A stretch of DNA of 64,000 bases from Planctomicrobium piriforme (GCF_900113665.1 NZ_FOQD01000012.1:124001-188000); one strand, 5' to 3'. Counted from the first letter of the stretch, positions 1-8,516 are shown. Numbers and translations are program-made. Notes: generated from the letters alone by a model not told the origin.

Positions 1-2
1 GA

Positions 3-158
3 ACGAATCGGCACATTACTGTCAGGGGAAAAACACGGACTCTCGCCGAATGGTCACAACGAAGCGGAATCGGAGCAGCCACAATACACCGTCGCCTCAA
101 AGCTGGCTGGACGGCAGAGAAAGCTGTAAGAACACCCGTGAAGAGACTGCCTTCCTGA
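3..158 (+). CDS. C-terminal end of a helix-turn-helix-like protein (5' end outside window)
   Basis: An open frame enters from the left edge and ends at TGA 156-158. The 51 visible residues contain a pattern of the kind TLAEWSQRSGIGAATIHRRL followed by a GW and an A-x-x-TP tail. This matches the small HTH module seen at the end of many phage and plasmid proteins, often beside homing or HNH endonucleases, where a TLAEW helix and a second recognition helix precede a GW-x-x-E-x-A motif. The motif is seen in the sequence; a DNA-binding role is inferred. The start and any N-terminal domain are out of view. It lies in the integrated element and points the same way as the TIR-like gene that follows. 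Confidence 0.6.
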   Translation, partial: TNRHITVRGKTRTLAEWSQRSGIGAATIHRRLKAGWTAEKAVRTPVKRLPS

Positions 159-251
159 TTAATGTCGAGAGACGATCTTTTTTTGGAGTTGTTGCCAATG
201 GTAGCCCGCTGCCAGTAGTCTTGAGAACTCAACAACTTTGGAGCGAGTCTC

Positions 252-1160
252 ATGGCAAAGCGGGCGGCGAAAAGACAGAGTGAGGAGAAACCGGAATGTT
301 TCGTTATTATGCCCATTTCGACACCGCCTGGTTATGAGGCTGGGCATTTCGCGACTGTATATAGGGACTTATTTGAGCCAGCTTGTGAGATGGCGGGTTT
401 CAAGCCTCATCTTGCAAGCAACAATTTCGAAACAAACCTAATACATCTTGACATCGTCCGCCGGCTCGTGAATGCACCAATGGTTTTGTGCGACCTGAGT
501 AGCCGCAATCCAAATGTTTTATTCGAGCTAGGAATTCGACAAGCGTTCGATAAGCCATCCGTTCTAGTTCAAGAAGAGGGAACAGAAAGGATATTCGATA
601 TCAATCCATTTCGCATAATTACATATCGAGCTTCACTTAAATACAGTGACGTTGTGAAAAAGCAATCTGAGATTGCCGAAGCAATCAACAAGACTGTGGC
701 GGGTGCCTCAGATGGGCATGGAGTCAATACTATAGTAAAGCTGCTGAACATTCCGGCCGCAGTCGTCCCAGAAGGGGAGAAGATGAGCAACGAGCAACTC
801 GCCCAACTGGTCATTAATACTGTCGGAGAAGTCGTTAACAAAAGTAAAGCAAACACATTCAGGGACATGACGTCTGGACAACCAGATACTACCAGGGCAT
901 CCGGTGATTACACTGTCAACTCGCTACTGACAGTTGTTCAACAAAGCCTTGGTCCTCTCTTTATACTAGCGACTTCGGAAATGAACCCAGAAACTGCTAA
1001 ACTGGTAAGAAGGGAAATTGCCTCGAAGCGAAGGGCAATTAGAGGACTCATGGACCATTCTCAGTTGAGCAACCGCCAACGAGATACCGTCAAGAAGCTC
1101 ATGGCAGATTTAGACGGGATATGGCAACACATGAAAGGCGAAAGCGTCGAAATCAGCTAA
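252..1160 (+). CDS. TIR-like / nucleoside 2-deoxyribosyltransferase-like protein
   Basis: A 302-residue protein. Residues 16-23 (CFVIMPIS) and 80-102 (DLSSRNPNV, then FELGIRQAFDKP) form the signature of a large Rossmann-like family related to TIR and nucleoside 2-deoxyribosyltransferase folds: a first strand ending in MPF/MPI, then an acidic-polar loop D-L-S/T-x-x-N-P-N-V followed by a conserved Glu (E92) and a helix. Members are found as stand-alone nucleotide-cleaving or signalling domains, several in anti-phage systems. The C-terminal half (about 150-302) is helical and not recognised; it could be a sensor or oligomerisation part. The start is backed by GGAG at 240-243, 8 bases upstream. 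A defence role is inferred from fold and location in the element. Confidence 0.7.
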   Translation: MAKRAAKRQSEEKPECFVIMPISTPPGYEAGHFATVYRDLFEPACEMAGFKPHLASNNFETNLIHLDIVRRLVNAPMVLCDLSSRNPNVLFELGIRQAFDKPSVLVQEEGTERIFDINPFRIITYRASLKYSDVVKKQSEIAEAINKTVAGASDGHGVNTIVKLLNIPAAVVPEGEKMSNEQLAQLVINTVGEVVNKSKANTFRDMTSGQPDTTRASGDYTVNSLLTVVQQSLGPLFILATSEMNPETAKLVRREIASKRRAIRGLMDHSQLSNRQRDTVKKLMADLDGIWQHMKGESVEIS

Positions 1161-1188
1161 TTGCCGAAGCCCGGAATTCAGAAGCGGT

Positions 1189-1710
1189 TCAGGGAGCCGG
1201 CTTGGCTGGGCCGGCATCTATTGCCTCAGAGTCGCCTGCGGGAATGCGAACCAGCGTGAAGCTAAAGCTGAGGTTTGTGCCGTCCGATTCGGGCGTAGTA
1301 TGAAATTCAACTTCGTCATTGCCCTTCCACTGTAAGTGGTAGCAAGCGGCAACCGTGCTTTGTTGACAAAAGAGACCACTTAACACTGGAACGCGTGCTA
1401 CGCAGTTGTAAAACGCAGTCGGTAGTGGAACACGATTGCCACTAATAATATTGAACAACTTCAACCGCCCATCACGCAGTTTCCAGTGAAGAAATGCCCC
1501 ATGTGTGCCTACGGAATGGTTAATGAAGATTCCATCTGCGCGGAATTCTTGCGGAAACTTTCGGTTGTGGGCATATCCCCAAGTTCCAATAAGTCTGCGT
1601 TCTTCTGCATTCAATGGCGGCTCAGACGAATGCCACAACGCCACGCCGCCCATTAGACCGGCGGCCATCAACAGCACGAAGGCCAGTTTCAGACGCCGGC
1701 GGGATTGCAT
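1189..1710 (-). CDS. Membrane-anchored hypothetical protein (lipocalin-like pattern)
   Basis: Using the internal ATG at 1710 gives 173 residues: a basic start, one hydrophobic segment near residues 8-26 ending before HSSEPPL, then an exported part. The pattern ERRLIGTW followed by a line such as FRADGIF and later beta-rich stretches resembles the small planctomycete proteins with a lipocalin-type 'LxGxW...dG' opening. The longer frame from TTG at 1797 adds a polar stretch with no ribosome-binding site, so it was not chosen. Its stop is 29 bases from that of the TIR-like gene, which converges on it. Function unknown. Confidence 0.6.
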   Translation of the reverse strand: MQSRRRLKLAFVLLMAAGLMGGVALWHSSEPPLNAEERRLIGTWGYAHNRKFPQEFRADGIFINHSVGTHGAFLHWKLRDGRLKLFNIISGNRVPLPTAFYNCVARVPVLSGLFCQQSTVAACYHLQWKGNDEVEFHTTPESDGTNLSFSFTLVRIPAGDSEAIDAGPAKPAP

Positions 1711-1789
1711 TTCTTGCTGGCCTGAAGTGGGAGAGTCAGGGGGATGGTTCGGAAGTGGGCGGCTTTTTATTCCAAACGAAAGAAAACAG

Positions 1790-1993
1790 ATGGACAAAAA
1801 ACTTCAATATGTGTGCTGGACAGAGACTCCGAACGGTCAGGAACCGCGAGAGTTCACGGACGAAGAGTTCCGTGCGATTCACGGCGAATGGGCAAAACGC
1901 TGTCAGTCAGGAAACTATGAACCACTCGGACTTACTGAGTGCGAAGCGGTAATTCGTCAGTCTCGGTATCCGATGATTGAGTACACGGTGTAG
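1790..1993 (+). CDS. Small hypothetical protein (67 aa)
   Basis: An open frame of 67 residues, acidic and without membrane segments, with a compact globular look (MDKKLQYVCW at the start, many Glu and aromatic residues). The ATG is preceded by a weak purine run (gaaag). A longer in-frame ORF starts at 1505 but the extra part is the antisense of the neighbouring gene and looks non-coding. The 3' end overlaps the 3' end of the convergent gene at 1957-2151 by 37 bases, so at least one of the two may have a different end. No family recognised. Confidence 0.45.
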   Translation: MDKKLQYVCWTETPNGQEPREFTDEEFRAIHGEWAKRCQSGNYEPLGLTECEAVIRQSRYPMIEYTV

Positions 1994-2151
1994 GTGGAGT
2001 TTTTCTTCAGTTTGCGCCCCATCTTCTGACCCCTGAAGAGTGCCCAGCATTGCCGTAGCTCTAATTCCGTCAATGTCCTGTAGGCGAACACAATGAACCT
2101 GCTGTTCAACTTCTCGATATAGACTTCGGTCTTGACCTTCGGAGTTTCCAT
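1957..2151 (-). CDS. Small hypothetical protein (64 aa)
   Basis: A 64-residue basic protein, starting METPKVKTEVYIEKLN and ending in a GRKLKKNSTYTVYSIIG-like tail, with strand-rich character. It follows the gene at 2182-2631 by 30 bases on the same strand, so it is probably the last gene of the minus-strand operon that begins at 3541. A GAGGG stretch lies about 9 bases before the ATG. The family is not recognised. The overlap with the convergent small frame 1790-1993 is unexplained. Confidence 0.55.
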   Translation of the reverse strand: METPKVKTEVYIEKLNSRFIVFAYRTLTELELRQCWALFRGQKMGRKLKKNSTYTVYSIIGYRD

Positions 2152-2181
2152 AAGCAGCAGCCCTCAAGTTGTAGACTGAAA

Positions 2182-2631
2182 TCACATATTTTTTGAAACA
2201 CCGCCGTGCCTTGGGGCATAATACAGAAATTGCTTTATCTGATCCTGCAACACGGACTCCAAATTACTTAACCCAAATGTTTTTGAGAAAATAAGATCGT
2301 CTGAGAAGTAGTTTCGTCCGTCGTCGTTTGTGTATTCTTTTCTGACAGCCATTCCCTTTCCGGATCGGCGACCAGTGATTCGTAGTGCAACGAATCCGCC
2401 GTCTGCGTAATACAGCTTGAAAGAGCAGTCGCCAAACGTGGAAGACGCCTCGGTGATGATTCCACGGCTTCGCATCTCGTCAGCGTATTTTCTGATGAGA
2501 GGTTCGGCGTCATCTACAAACGTTTTGTAATATTCCTCAAGCTCCCTTTCGCGTTCGTCTTCTGATGCCTCTTTCTGTTTTTGGTTACCAATCGACTCGT
2601 CAACAGTCTTGAAAAAATCTTCTGAACTCAT
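2182..2631 (-). CDS. Hypothetical protein with acidic helical N-terminus
   Basis: The chosen ATG at 2631 has GGAGGG 7 bases upstream, a better signal than the alternative at 2691, and leaves a 25-base gap to the upstream gene. The 149-residue product starts with a charged helical region (about 1-60, rich in Glu and Lys) and continues with alternating strands (FGDCSFKLYYADGG, VALRITGRRS) and a C-terminal aromatic stretch. No transmembrane segment. It belongs to the five-gene minus-strand cluster of the element. No function assigned. Confidence 0.65.
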   Translation of the reverse strand: MSSEDFFKTVDESIGNQKQKEASEDERERELEEYYKTFVDDAEPLIRKYADEMRSRGIITEASSTFGDCSFKLYYADGGFVALRITGRRSGKGMAVRKEYTNDDGRNYFSDDLIFSKTFGLSNLESVLQDQIKQFLYYAPRHGGVSKNM

Positions 2632-2656
2632 GTCTGCCCGCCCTCCATAAGTGTTG

Positions 2657-2893
2657 TTATCGACTTCGAAGCGTGTCCCGGAAGCTCTCAAGATGCGCGA
2701 TCACGATATCAAGCTGCTCCTTTGTGGTTGCAATGGGATAGCCAGCAATCGAGGATCGTGCGATCTCGTGATGGTCAACATAGAACAGTTCGTCGTCATT
2801 AACATGCCTTTCGAACTCATCGTCTCGCATGTCGTAGAGAGTCGGAATGTCGAACCATTCCGTCTCAACTTTCACTTTGATCTTTTCGGCCAT
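2657..2893 (-). CDS. Small acidic hypothetical protein (78 aa)
   Basis: A 78-residue soluble protein with many charged residues (MAEKIKVKVETEW at the start, ending in a helix with HLESFRDTL). It is in the middle of a tightly spaced minus-strand cluster: 38 bases after the DUF2513 gene and 25 bases before the next gene's start. Such spacing supports cotranscription. No recognisable family. Confidence 0.6.
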   Translation of the reverse strand: MAEKIKVKVETEWFDIPTLYDMRDDEFERHVNDDELFYVDHHEIARSSIAGYPIATTKEQLDIVIAHLESFRDTLRSR

Positions 2894-2931
2894 TCGCTCA
2901 CCCGCTTTCAGGATTTCTTGAAACTCATTAA

Positions 2932-3294
2932 TTACTTATTCACTCCAAGCTTTTGCATTACGAAATATGTCGCAATAGACGCCAAGACATCGAATGTCAC
3001 TCCTCCTCCAACCTCTGCAACTCTTTCTTTTGTCTTCTTCCAGATTCCATCGTCACGAATGGAGTCTAGGAAATTGTACCCATCCGAAGTCAACCGGACG
3101 TATTCCATTGTCTGTTGTACTTGGGGGTCTCCGTTTTTTATCTCAACAACTGCGATTCCCTTTGTGAAGTTTCGTTCCTGAAGCATGAGTAAGTGGAACG
3201 ATCGAACCCTTTGGTCAATGTCTGGTAACTCGACGTCTTCGTAAGATTCGATTCTCAGCAGAAGTTTGCGGATTACTTCAAGATCCCGTTTCAT
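2932..3294 (-). CDS. DUF2513 domain-containing protein
   Basis: 120 residues. The opening MKRDLEVIRKLLLRIE, the central pattern LTSDGYNFLDSIRDDGIWKKTKE and the C-terminal helix with FVMQKLG match DUF2513, a winged-helix-like family common in prophages and mobile islands. The biochemical role of the family is unknown; DNA binding is often supposed. AAGGG lies 8 bases before the ATG. It follows the gene at 3311-3541 by 16 bases, so both are probably on one transcript starting near the GCTAGC repeats. Confidence 0.85.
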   Translation of the reverse strand: MKRDLEVIRKLLLRIESYEDVELPDIDQRVRSFHLLMLQERNFTKGIAVVEIKNGDPQVQQTMEYVRLTSDGYNFLDSIRDDGIWKKTKERVAEVGGGVTFDVLASIATYFVMQKLGVNK

Positions 3295-3310
3295 GGATCG
3301 ACCCTTTTCA

Positions 3311-3541
3311 TCACTCCGGAACGATCACTGTTTCACTGATGCGGACTGACGGTGAAGACTCAGCGGCCGCGATGATCTGCCGTGCCCGTTTTCGGCCCAT
3401 TGTCAGAAGCCACTGCTGGACAGTAGCGAAGCCTTCAATGTCCGAGGCCCTCTCGAACAGCGCGGAGTCATCCTCACTGCAACGCACTCCGTACTGAATG
3501 CCATGCCTGTCGACCGTCTTTTTTGCTGCCTTTTTAGCCAT
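3311..3541 (-). CDS. Small ribbon-helix-helix-like protein
   Basis: The ATG at 3541 (internal to a longer frame) gives 76 residues starting MAKKAAKKTVDRHG. The middle has the layout of DUF1778 or mobilisation-type ribbon-helix-helix proteins: a short strand (GVRCSEDD), a helix (LFERASDIEGF), a turn and a second helix (VQQWLLTMGRKRARQII). It is the first gene of the minus-strand operon and lies next to three GCTAGC repeats, which it might bind to control its own transcription (inferred). No toxin-like partner is adjacent, so a toxin-antitoxin reading is not supported. Confidence 0.55.
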   Translation of the reverse strand: MAKKAAKKTVDRHGIQYGVRCSEDDSALFERASDIEGFATVQQWLLTMGRKRARQIIAAAESSPSVRISETVIVPE

Positions 3542-3603
3542 GTCGGAAGTTTGCGCTGAACAGATGTTGAGTTCAACGCGGCGGATTGCAGAAAAACACA
3601 AAA

Positions 3604-3637
3604 GCTAGCCACGGCTAGCTATTGCACGCTGGCTAGC
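3604..3637. promoter_or_regulatory. Triple GCTAGC repeat, candidate operator
   Basis: Three copies of the palindrome GCTAGC lie at 3604-3609, 3614-3619 and 3632-3637, the last two with A/T-rich flanks reading GCTAGCTATTGC and GCTAGCAATTG. They sit 63-96 bases upstream of the start of the minus-strand operon and 150 bases upstream of the HNH gene on the other strand. Spacing (10 and 18 bases between equivalent points) is close to one and two helical turns. The repeat is seen; an operator role is inferred. Confidence 0.45.
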
Positions 3638-3789
3638 AATTGTTATCCTGATTTCTCACGCCAACGGTCGGACCAGGGCCACGGCGAACGAAAATCAGAT
3701 CTGCCGGGCAACCGCCTGGATTCTCAAGGCCGTTCATTCCGCTGGTCCCGGAGTGATCGGCCTTTCTCTTTTGCACAGGGAGGCCACGC

Positions 3790-4155
3790 TTGAAAGTTCA
3801 TGTTGAAGAACTGACCCCCGAGGAAATCGAACTATGCACCCGGCGGCATGAATTGAAAATGCTGCTGCGGGAACAGTCGAAGGCCACGAACGGCGGCCGC
3901 ATCGCCTGCACCTACTGCCGGTGCGACATGACGAACTCTCAAATGCACCTGTCTCACATCGTGCCGCCATCCCAGGGCGGTCAGACGGATGCTGAGAACG
4001 TCGTGCTGTCCTGCGGGCAATGCTGTGACTCGAAGTTCGGGCGCACGCTCGACGGCTGGTTACAGAAGCTCGACACCATGCGGGCTGAAGTGTGCCGGCT
4101 GCTCAATCAGCAGCCCCGTAAACAAGAACAGGCGACAGCCGAAGCTGCCGCCTAG
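3790..4155 (+). CDS. HNH endonuclease-like protein
   Basis: 121 residues. A CTYCRC knuckle near 40-45 is followed by HLSHIVPPSQGG, ENVVLSCGQCCDSKFG and a helical C-terminus. This is the beta-beta-alpha layout of HNH nucleases with CxxC pairs, but the usual D/E-H-I is S-H-I, and the final Asn/His position reads CCDSKFG rather than CNxxK. The protein may be active with altered chemistry, or may be a zinc-binding DNA-binding relative. The start is a TTG at 3790 with GGGAGG 7 bases upstream; no ATG is better placed. It lies upstream of an unknown gene and the integrase on the same strand. Confidence 0.65.
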   Translation: MKVHVEELTPEEIELCTRRHELKMLLREQSKATNGGRIACTYCRCDMTNSQMHLSHIVPPSQGGQTDAENVVLSCGQCCDSKFGRTLDGWLQKLDTMRAEVCRLLNQQPRKQEQATAEAAA

Positions 4156-4226
4156 TCCTGCAATTCGTGCCCTGCCGTAAAGTTTTTGCGGACTCCGGCA
4201 GGTCACTCAAACGAAAGAATACGACC

Positions 4227-4883
4227 ATGATTCGAACTGCACAAGCCCCCGAATCTGAAGAAACCGATTTGAGCCTGGAACAACTCGCGGCGATCCTGAA
4301 GACCCATTTCGAAGACGATGCCACGATCCACAAGCAAGACGGCGATGATCGTCTCAGCATCTCGTTCAGCCGCTGCATCAGTCGGATGCTGACGGGATCT
4401 GTCCCGTTGAGCCTGTCGAACGTTCTGCGAACGCTGGCCGGGCAGTGTCTCGCGGCTGCCCAGGCGATCGACACGGCCGGCGGCTACAGCGAAGAACTGG
4501 AGTTCTTCGAATGCAGTCCGGCGCATACGGAAATCGGCTTGATCGGCATCGCCGAAGAAGTGACGTTCAACGTCGCCAACGTCAACAGCCCCGAGGAAGC
4601 GATTGCCCGCGTGCAGCAGTCTCTGGCGTTGCTGGGACTCGGCAAACAACCGCCACGGCCACAGCGTCAGACCAGCCGAGCCGCTCGCCCTGAAGGCTCC
4701 GGCACGCATCTGGTGAAGTCGTACCACAGCGAGCATCGATTCTGGCTCGGCTCGGATGAGTTCACCAACGTCGATATCTGCGTCTGGAATGAATCCGACG
4801 AAGGCAATGCCATGGCACTGGCGGAACGGTTCGTCGAATTCTTGCAGGCACAGAAGCCACGCCGACGACGCCTGACGGCCTGA
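4227..4883 (+). CDS. Hypothetical protein of the element (218 aa)
   Basis: The ATG at 4227 gives 218 residues; the longer frame from 4167 adds a stretch that lacks a ribosome-binding signal. The protein is acidic at the N-terminus, has a central mixed region and ends in an Arg/Lys-rich tail (KPRRRRLTA). No membrane segment or known motif is seen. It lies 71 bases after the HNH gene and 90 bases before the integrase, separated from the latter by a hairpin terminator. Function unknown; location suggests an element-specific accessory role. Confidence 0.6.
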   Translation: MIRTAQAPESEETDLSLEQLAAILKTHFEDDATIHKQDGDDRLSISFSRCISRMLTGSVPLSLSNVLRTLAGQCLAAAQAIDTAGGYSEELEFFECSPAHTEIGLIGIAEEVTFNVANVNSPEEAIARVQQSLALLGLGKQPPRPQRQTSRAARPEGSGTHLVKSYHSEHRFWLGSDEFTNVDICVWNESDEGNAMALAERFVEFLQAQKPRRRRLTA

Positions 4884-4913
4884 AGCCGTCCCCCACAACC
4901 TCAATCCCTCATT

Positions 4914-4946
4914 CCCCGGAAGCCGGCAACGGCTCTCCGGGTTTTC
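4914..4946 (+). terminator. Hairpin terminator before the integrase
   Basis: CCCGGAAGCC (4915-4924) pairs with GGCTC-TCCGGG (4931-4941) around a six-base loop and is followed by TTTTC. It would end transcripts of the HNH/unknown gene pair and insulate the integrase, which then needs its own promoter or read-through. Confidence 0.7.
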
Positions 4947-4972
4947 TCGTCTCAACACCCAAAGGAATCAGA

Positions 4973-6321
<1,349 letters not shown>

Positions 6322-6600
6322 GACTGGTGCGGCAGCAGAAGCTCCGCAGGGAGCGGAGTATGGGAACCGGCCGACGGATTTTCAAGCGGCTCGTCAGACT
6401 GAAGCCCGTGGCGCCAGGGCTCTGCTGAAAGAGAACACCGGATTCCGCACAGGGTTCGGTTCTGAGGCGAAAAAGAAGAGAGGAAAGCCCTCTTTTAAGG
6501 TGGAAGGGCATTGGGCCAGAGGTTTTATCCAGAGAAGGCGCAAGTTGCAGAGAGGCTTCTCTAAGAGAAATCTTCTGCATGCGACCCCTTCTTGCGGGGA

Positions 6601-6756
6601 TCAGCGGCCCGTGGGCAGTTCAGAAAGTCCGCACATCCAGTCGATTCCGCGCGACAAAAGCTGGCTTCCGGCGAGGATCAGTGATGTACTGGCAATGGTC
6701 ATTGCAACGAGGCCAGTCAGCAGAACAGCAGCGGCGAGCAGAGTGGACAAGCCCAT
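6601..6756 (-). CDS. Small hydrophobic protein (51 aa)
   Basis: A short frame with a clear GGAGG 5 bases before its ATG. The 51-residue product starts MGLSTLLAAAVLLTGLVA and has a hydrophobic stretch from about residue 3 to 34, so it is probably a single-pass or hairpin membrane peptide, with a short polar tail (GIDWMCGLSELPTGR). No family recognised. The stretches on both sides (6322-6600 and 6757-6998) hold no other convincing gene; 6322-6600 contains only short A/G-rich imperfect hairpins. Confidence 0.5.
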   Translation of the reverse strand: MGLSTLLAAAVLLTGLVAMTIASTSLILAGSQLLSRGIDWMCGLSELPTGR

Positions 6757-6975
6757 GACATCCTCCATGAATTTCGGGGCGTGGTCAGCAATCGATGTGA
6801 AAAAAACCCGACCTAAGGCAAACCAAGGACGAAGTGCGGGCCGTTATCGTCGCTCAGCAACCTTAGATCGGGAGCTTCTTGTTCAAAGTTGTCTCATCCG
6901 TGTCGTGGAAGGAGGTAAAGCAAGCGGTATGCCAAACCAGGCTCCAAAAGTCTGGAATCGTTGTCTCGAAACCAC

Positions 6976-7004
6976 TTTTCGTCCCACAGCAGGGCTTTTA
7001 TAAT
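6976..7004 (+). promoter_or_regulatory. Candidate sigma70-type promoter of the ANTAR gene
   Basis: A perfect TATAAT lies at 6999-7004, 34 bases before the ATG at 7039. The -35 region 17 bases upstream (TTTTCG) is weak, so the promoter may be activator-dependent or weak. Confidence 0.4.
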
Positions 7005-7038
7005 CTGCTCGACCCCTGCCCCTGGAGAAATCCCCGAG

Positions 7039-7632
7039 ATGCCCCCCTTTGATTCCCTGAGTGTTTTGCTGGCCCACGCCGATGAGACCACCAAACTGGC
7101 CGTCCAGCACACGCTGGAAGGTCTGGGATGCAGCGTCCTGGCCGCTTGCGATACGGCCAGCGAACTGATTCAGAAAGCCCGGGAACTTCAGCCGGAGCTG
7201 ATTATTTCCGGCGTGGAACTGCCGGACCGGGACGGGGTGAGCGCGCTGGTCGAACTGAGCGAAACCCATGAGATTCCAGCGATCATTGTGACTCACAAAC
7301 GATCACTGGATATCGTGCAACGGGCGCTTGAAGACCATGTCATGGCTTACATGATGGAGCCGCTCAACCACGACGAGATGGAACCCACGATTTACCTGGT
7401 CATGCGGCGCTTCGAGGAATTCAACCATTTGCAGGAAGAAGTCCGCGATCTGAAGCTCGCACTCTCGGAACGCAAGGTCATCGAGCGGGCGAAGGGGGTG
7501 CTGATGGCCAAGCACACCGAATCAGAAGATCAGGCCTATCGCCGGTTGCGAAGAATGGCGACCGACAGCCGCATCAAAATGCTCGACGCCGCCCGGCAGG
7601 TTTTGGCCCCGCACGAGACGGCGTCGGTGTAA
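7039..7632 (+). CDS. ANTAR-domain regulator with degenerate receiver domain
   Basis: 197 residues from the ATG at 7039 (GGAG 11 bases upstream). Residues 6-125 fold like a response-regulator receiver. A coiled linker (about 126-145) and an ANTAR RNA-binding domain (about 138-190: ERKVIERAKGVLMAKH, then AYRRLRRMATDS) follow. ANTAR domains bind tandem-hairpin RNA and prevent termination. The receiver lacks the usual chemistry. The phosphate-accepting Asp is G58 (IISGVELPDRDG), the N-terminal acidic pair reads AHADE out of register, and the conserved Lys before Pro is E107 (YMMEPL); T85 is kept. It should therefore not be controlled by phosphorylation and may sense a ligand or partner like AmiR. 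The domain assignment is firm; the mode of control is inferred. Confidence 0.9.
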   Translation: MPPFDSLSVLLAHADETTKLAVQHTLEGLGCSVLAACDTASELIQKARELQPELIISGVELPDRDGVSALVELSETHEIPAIIVTHKRSLDIVQRALEDHVMAYMMEPLNHDEMEPTIYLVMRRFEEFNHLQEEVRDLKLALSERKVIERAKGVLMAKHTESEDQAYRRLRRMATDSRIKMLDAARQVLAPHETASV

Positions 7633-7646
7633 TTCGTCGAGAATTT

Positions 7647-8516
7647 CTACTGGAGTTTCTTGAGACGGTCGGTTGCCTGCAGTCCGCCCTCGATGTCGCC
7701 GCCGTAGCGGACGCTCACATATTCGATCCACGCCCGCGGCATACCGTCCGGAAAGGTGCCTGCAGCGACCGGTTCTTCTCGAGTGAGATCTTCTCGCGGC
7801 AATTCCAGCACCCAGACGCCGGCCTCATTTCCGGCAATGTACGCTGCCAGCGGAACGAGATACACCGCGGTATTTTTTCCCGCTTTTGTCTGAGCCGGGA
7901 CGGCCAGTAACGTGTAAGCGATCTTCTGTTTGGCCGGGGCGAGAACAACATCTTGAATTTCGCCAAGAGGTTCCCCCTGGGGAGTTTTGACCTGTTGATG
8001 CAGCACGCTTTTCAGTGACACGAACTGCAGTTGTTGCTGGACCGTCGCATCTTCTTTCCAGGGAGGCGTGATGGAGAAGCCTTTCAGCCAGCCGGAAACG
8101 ACGCCAACAGGAATAGGGCTCTGGCTGGTGCTGCCGACATTCTGGACGAGCAATTTCGCTTGTGGCGTCGAAAGCTGCCAGGTGGATTTGGGACCGTTTT
8201 TCCAGTTCCCTGCGCTGAGCGGCAATACCCAGGTTTCGTTACTGGTTCGCATAAACGGCTTCACCACGGCGACCGGCGCGTAGTTGGAATGGAGATCAAC
8301 CAGCACGTCGTCCACAGCAGCCAGTGTTGTTGAGTTCTCGCGGACTTCACGTCCCAGCAATTCACTGGCAGGCACGACTCCCTCGAAGTTGACAGTCGTC
8401 TTGGTCTGCTGCTTGTCTTCGGCCCGTACGTCTAGAACCAGCATCAAGGCGATCGCCACTGCGAGGCATCCCGATGTCACAGAACGGCAGGTTGAAGGAG
8501 AAGGGACGAAAGGCAT
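7647..8516 (-). CDS. Exported PRC-barrel domain protein
   Basis: From the ATG at 8516, supported by GAGG 7-9 bases upstream, 289 residues. A signal peptide ends near residue 32 (LMLVLDVRAED). Two stretches have the PRC-barrel pattern of a strand-rich opening followed by G-x-x-V-x-D/L: PASELLGREVREN with VDDVLVDL (about 48-80), and SVLHQQVKTPQGEPLGEIQDVVLAP (about 170-195). PRC barrels occur in RimM, photosynthetic reaction-centre H subunits and many stress proteins, where they bind proteins or RNA. Here the signal peptide puts it outside the cytoplasm. It converges with the ANTAR gene with only 14 bases between stops. Confidence 0.7.
   Translation of the reverse strand: MPFVPSPSTCRSVTSGCLAVAIALMLVLDVRAEDKQQTKTTVNFEGVVPASELLGREVRENSTTLAAVDDVLVDLHSNYAPVAVVKPFMRTSNETWVLPLSAGNWKNGPKSTWQLSTPQAKLLVQNVGSTSQSPIPVGVVSGWLKGFSITPPWKEDATVQQQLQFVSLKSVLHQQVKTPQGEPLGEIQDVVLAPAKQKIAYTLLAVPAQTKAGKNTAVYLVPLAAYIAGNEAGVWVLELPREDLTREEPVAAGTFPDGMPRAWIEYVSVRYGGDIEGGLQATDRLKKLQ

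Noticed and set aside
50..283. 77-residue plus-strand frame at the left edge
   Set aside because: Overlaps the better-supported HTH-like C-terminus in another frame; low-complexity polar peptide without start signal.
3311..3541. Toxin-antitoxin pair around the RHH-like protein
   Set aside because: The next gene is DUF2513, not a GNAT, RelE or PIN toxin; no toxin motif is seen.
4203..4958. 251-residue minus-strand frame
   Set aside because: Antisense shadow of the element gene at 4227-4883; runs through the terminator at 4914-4946.
6500..7003. 167-residue plus-strand frame
   Set aside because: Antisense to the small hydrophobic gene 6601-6756 and without motif; the GGAGG-led minus-strand frame is better supported.
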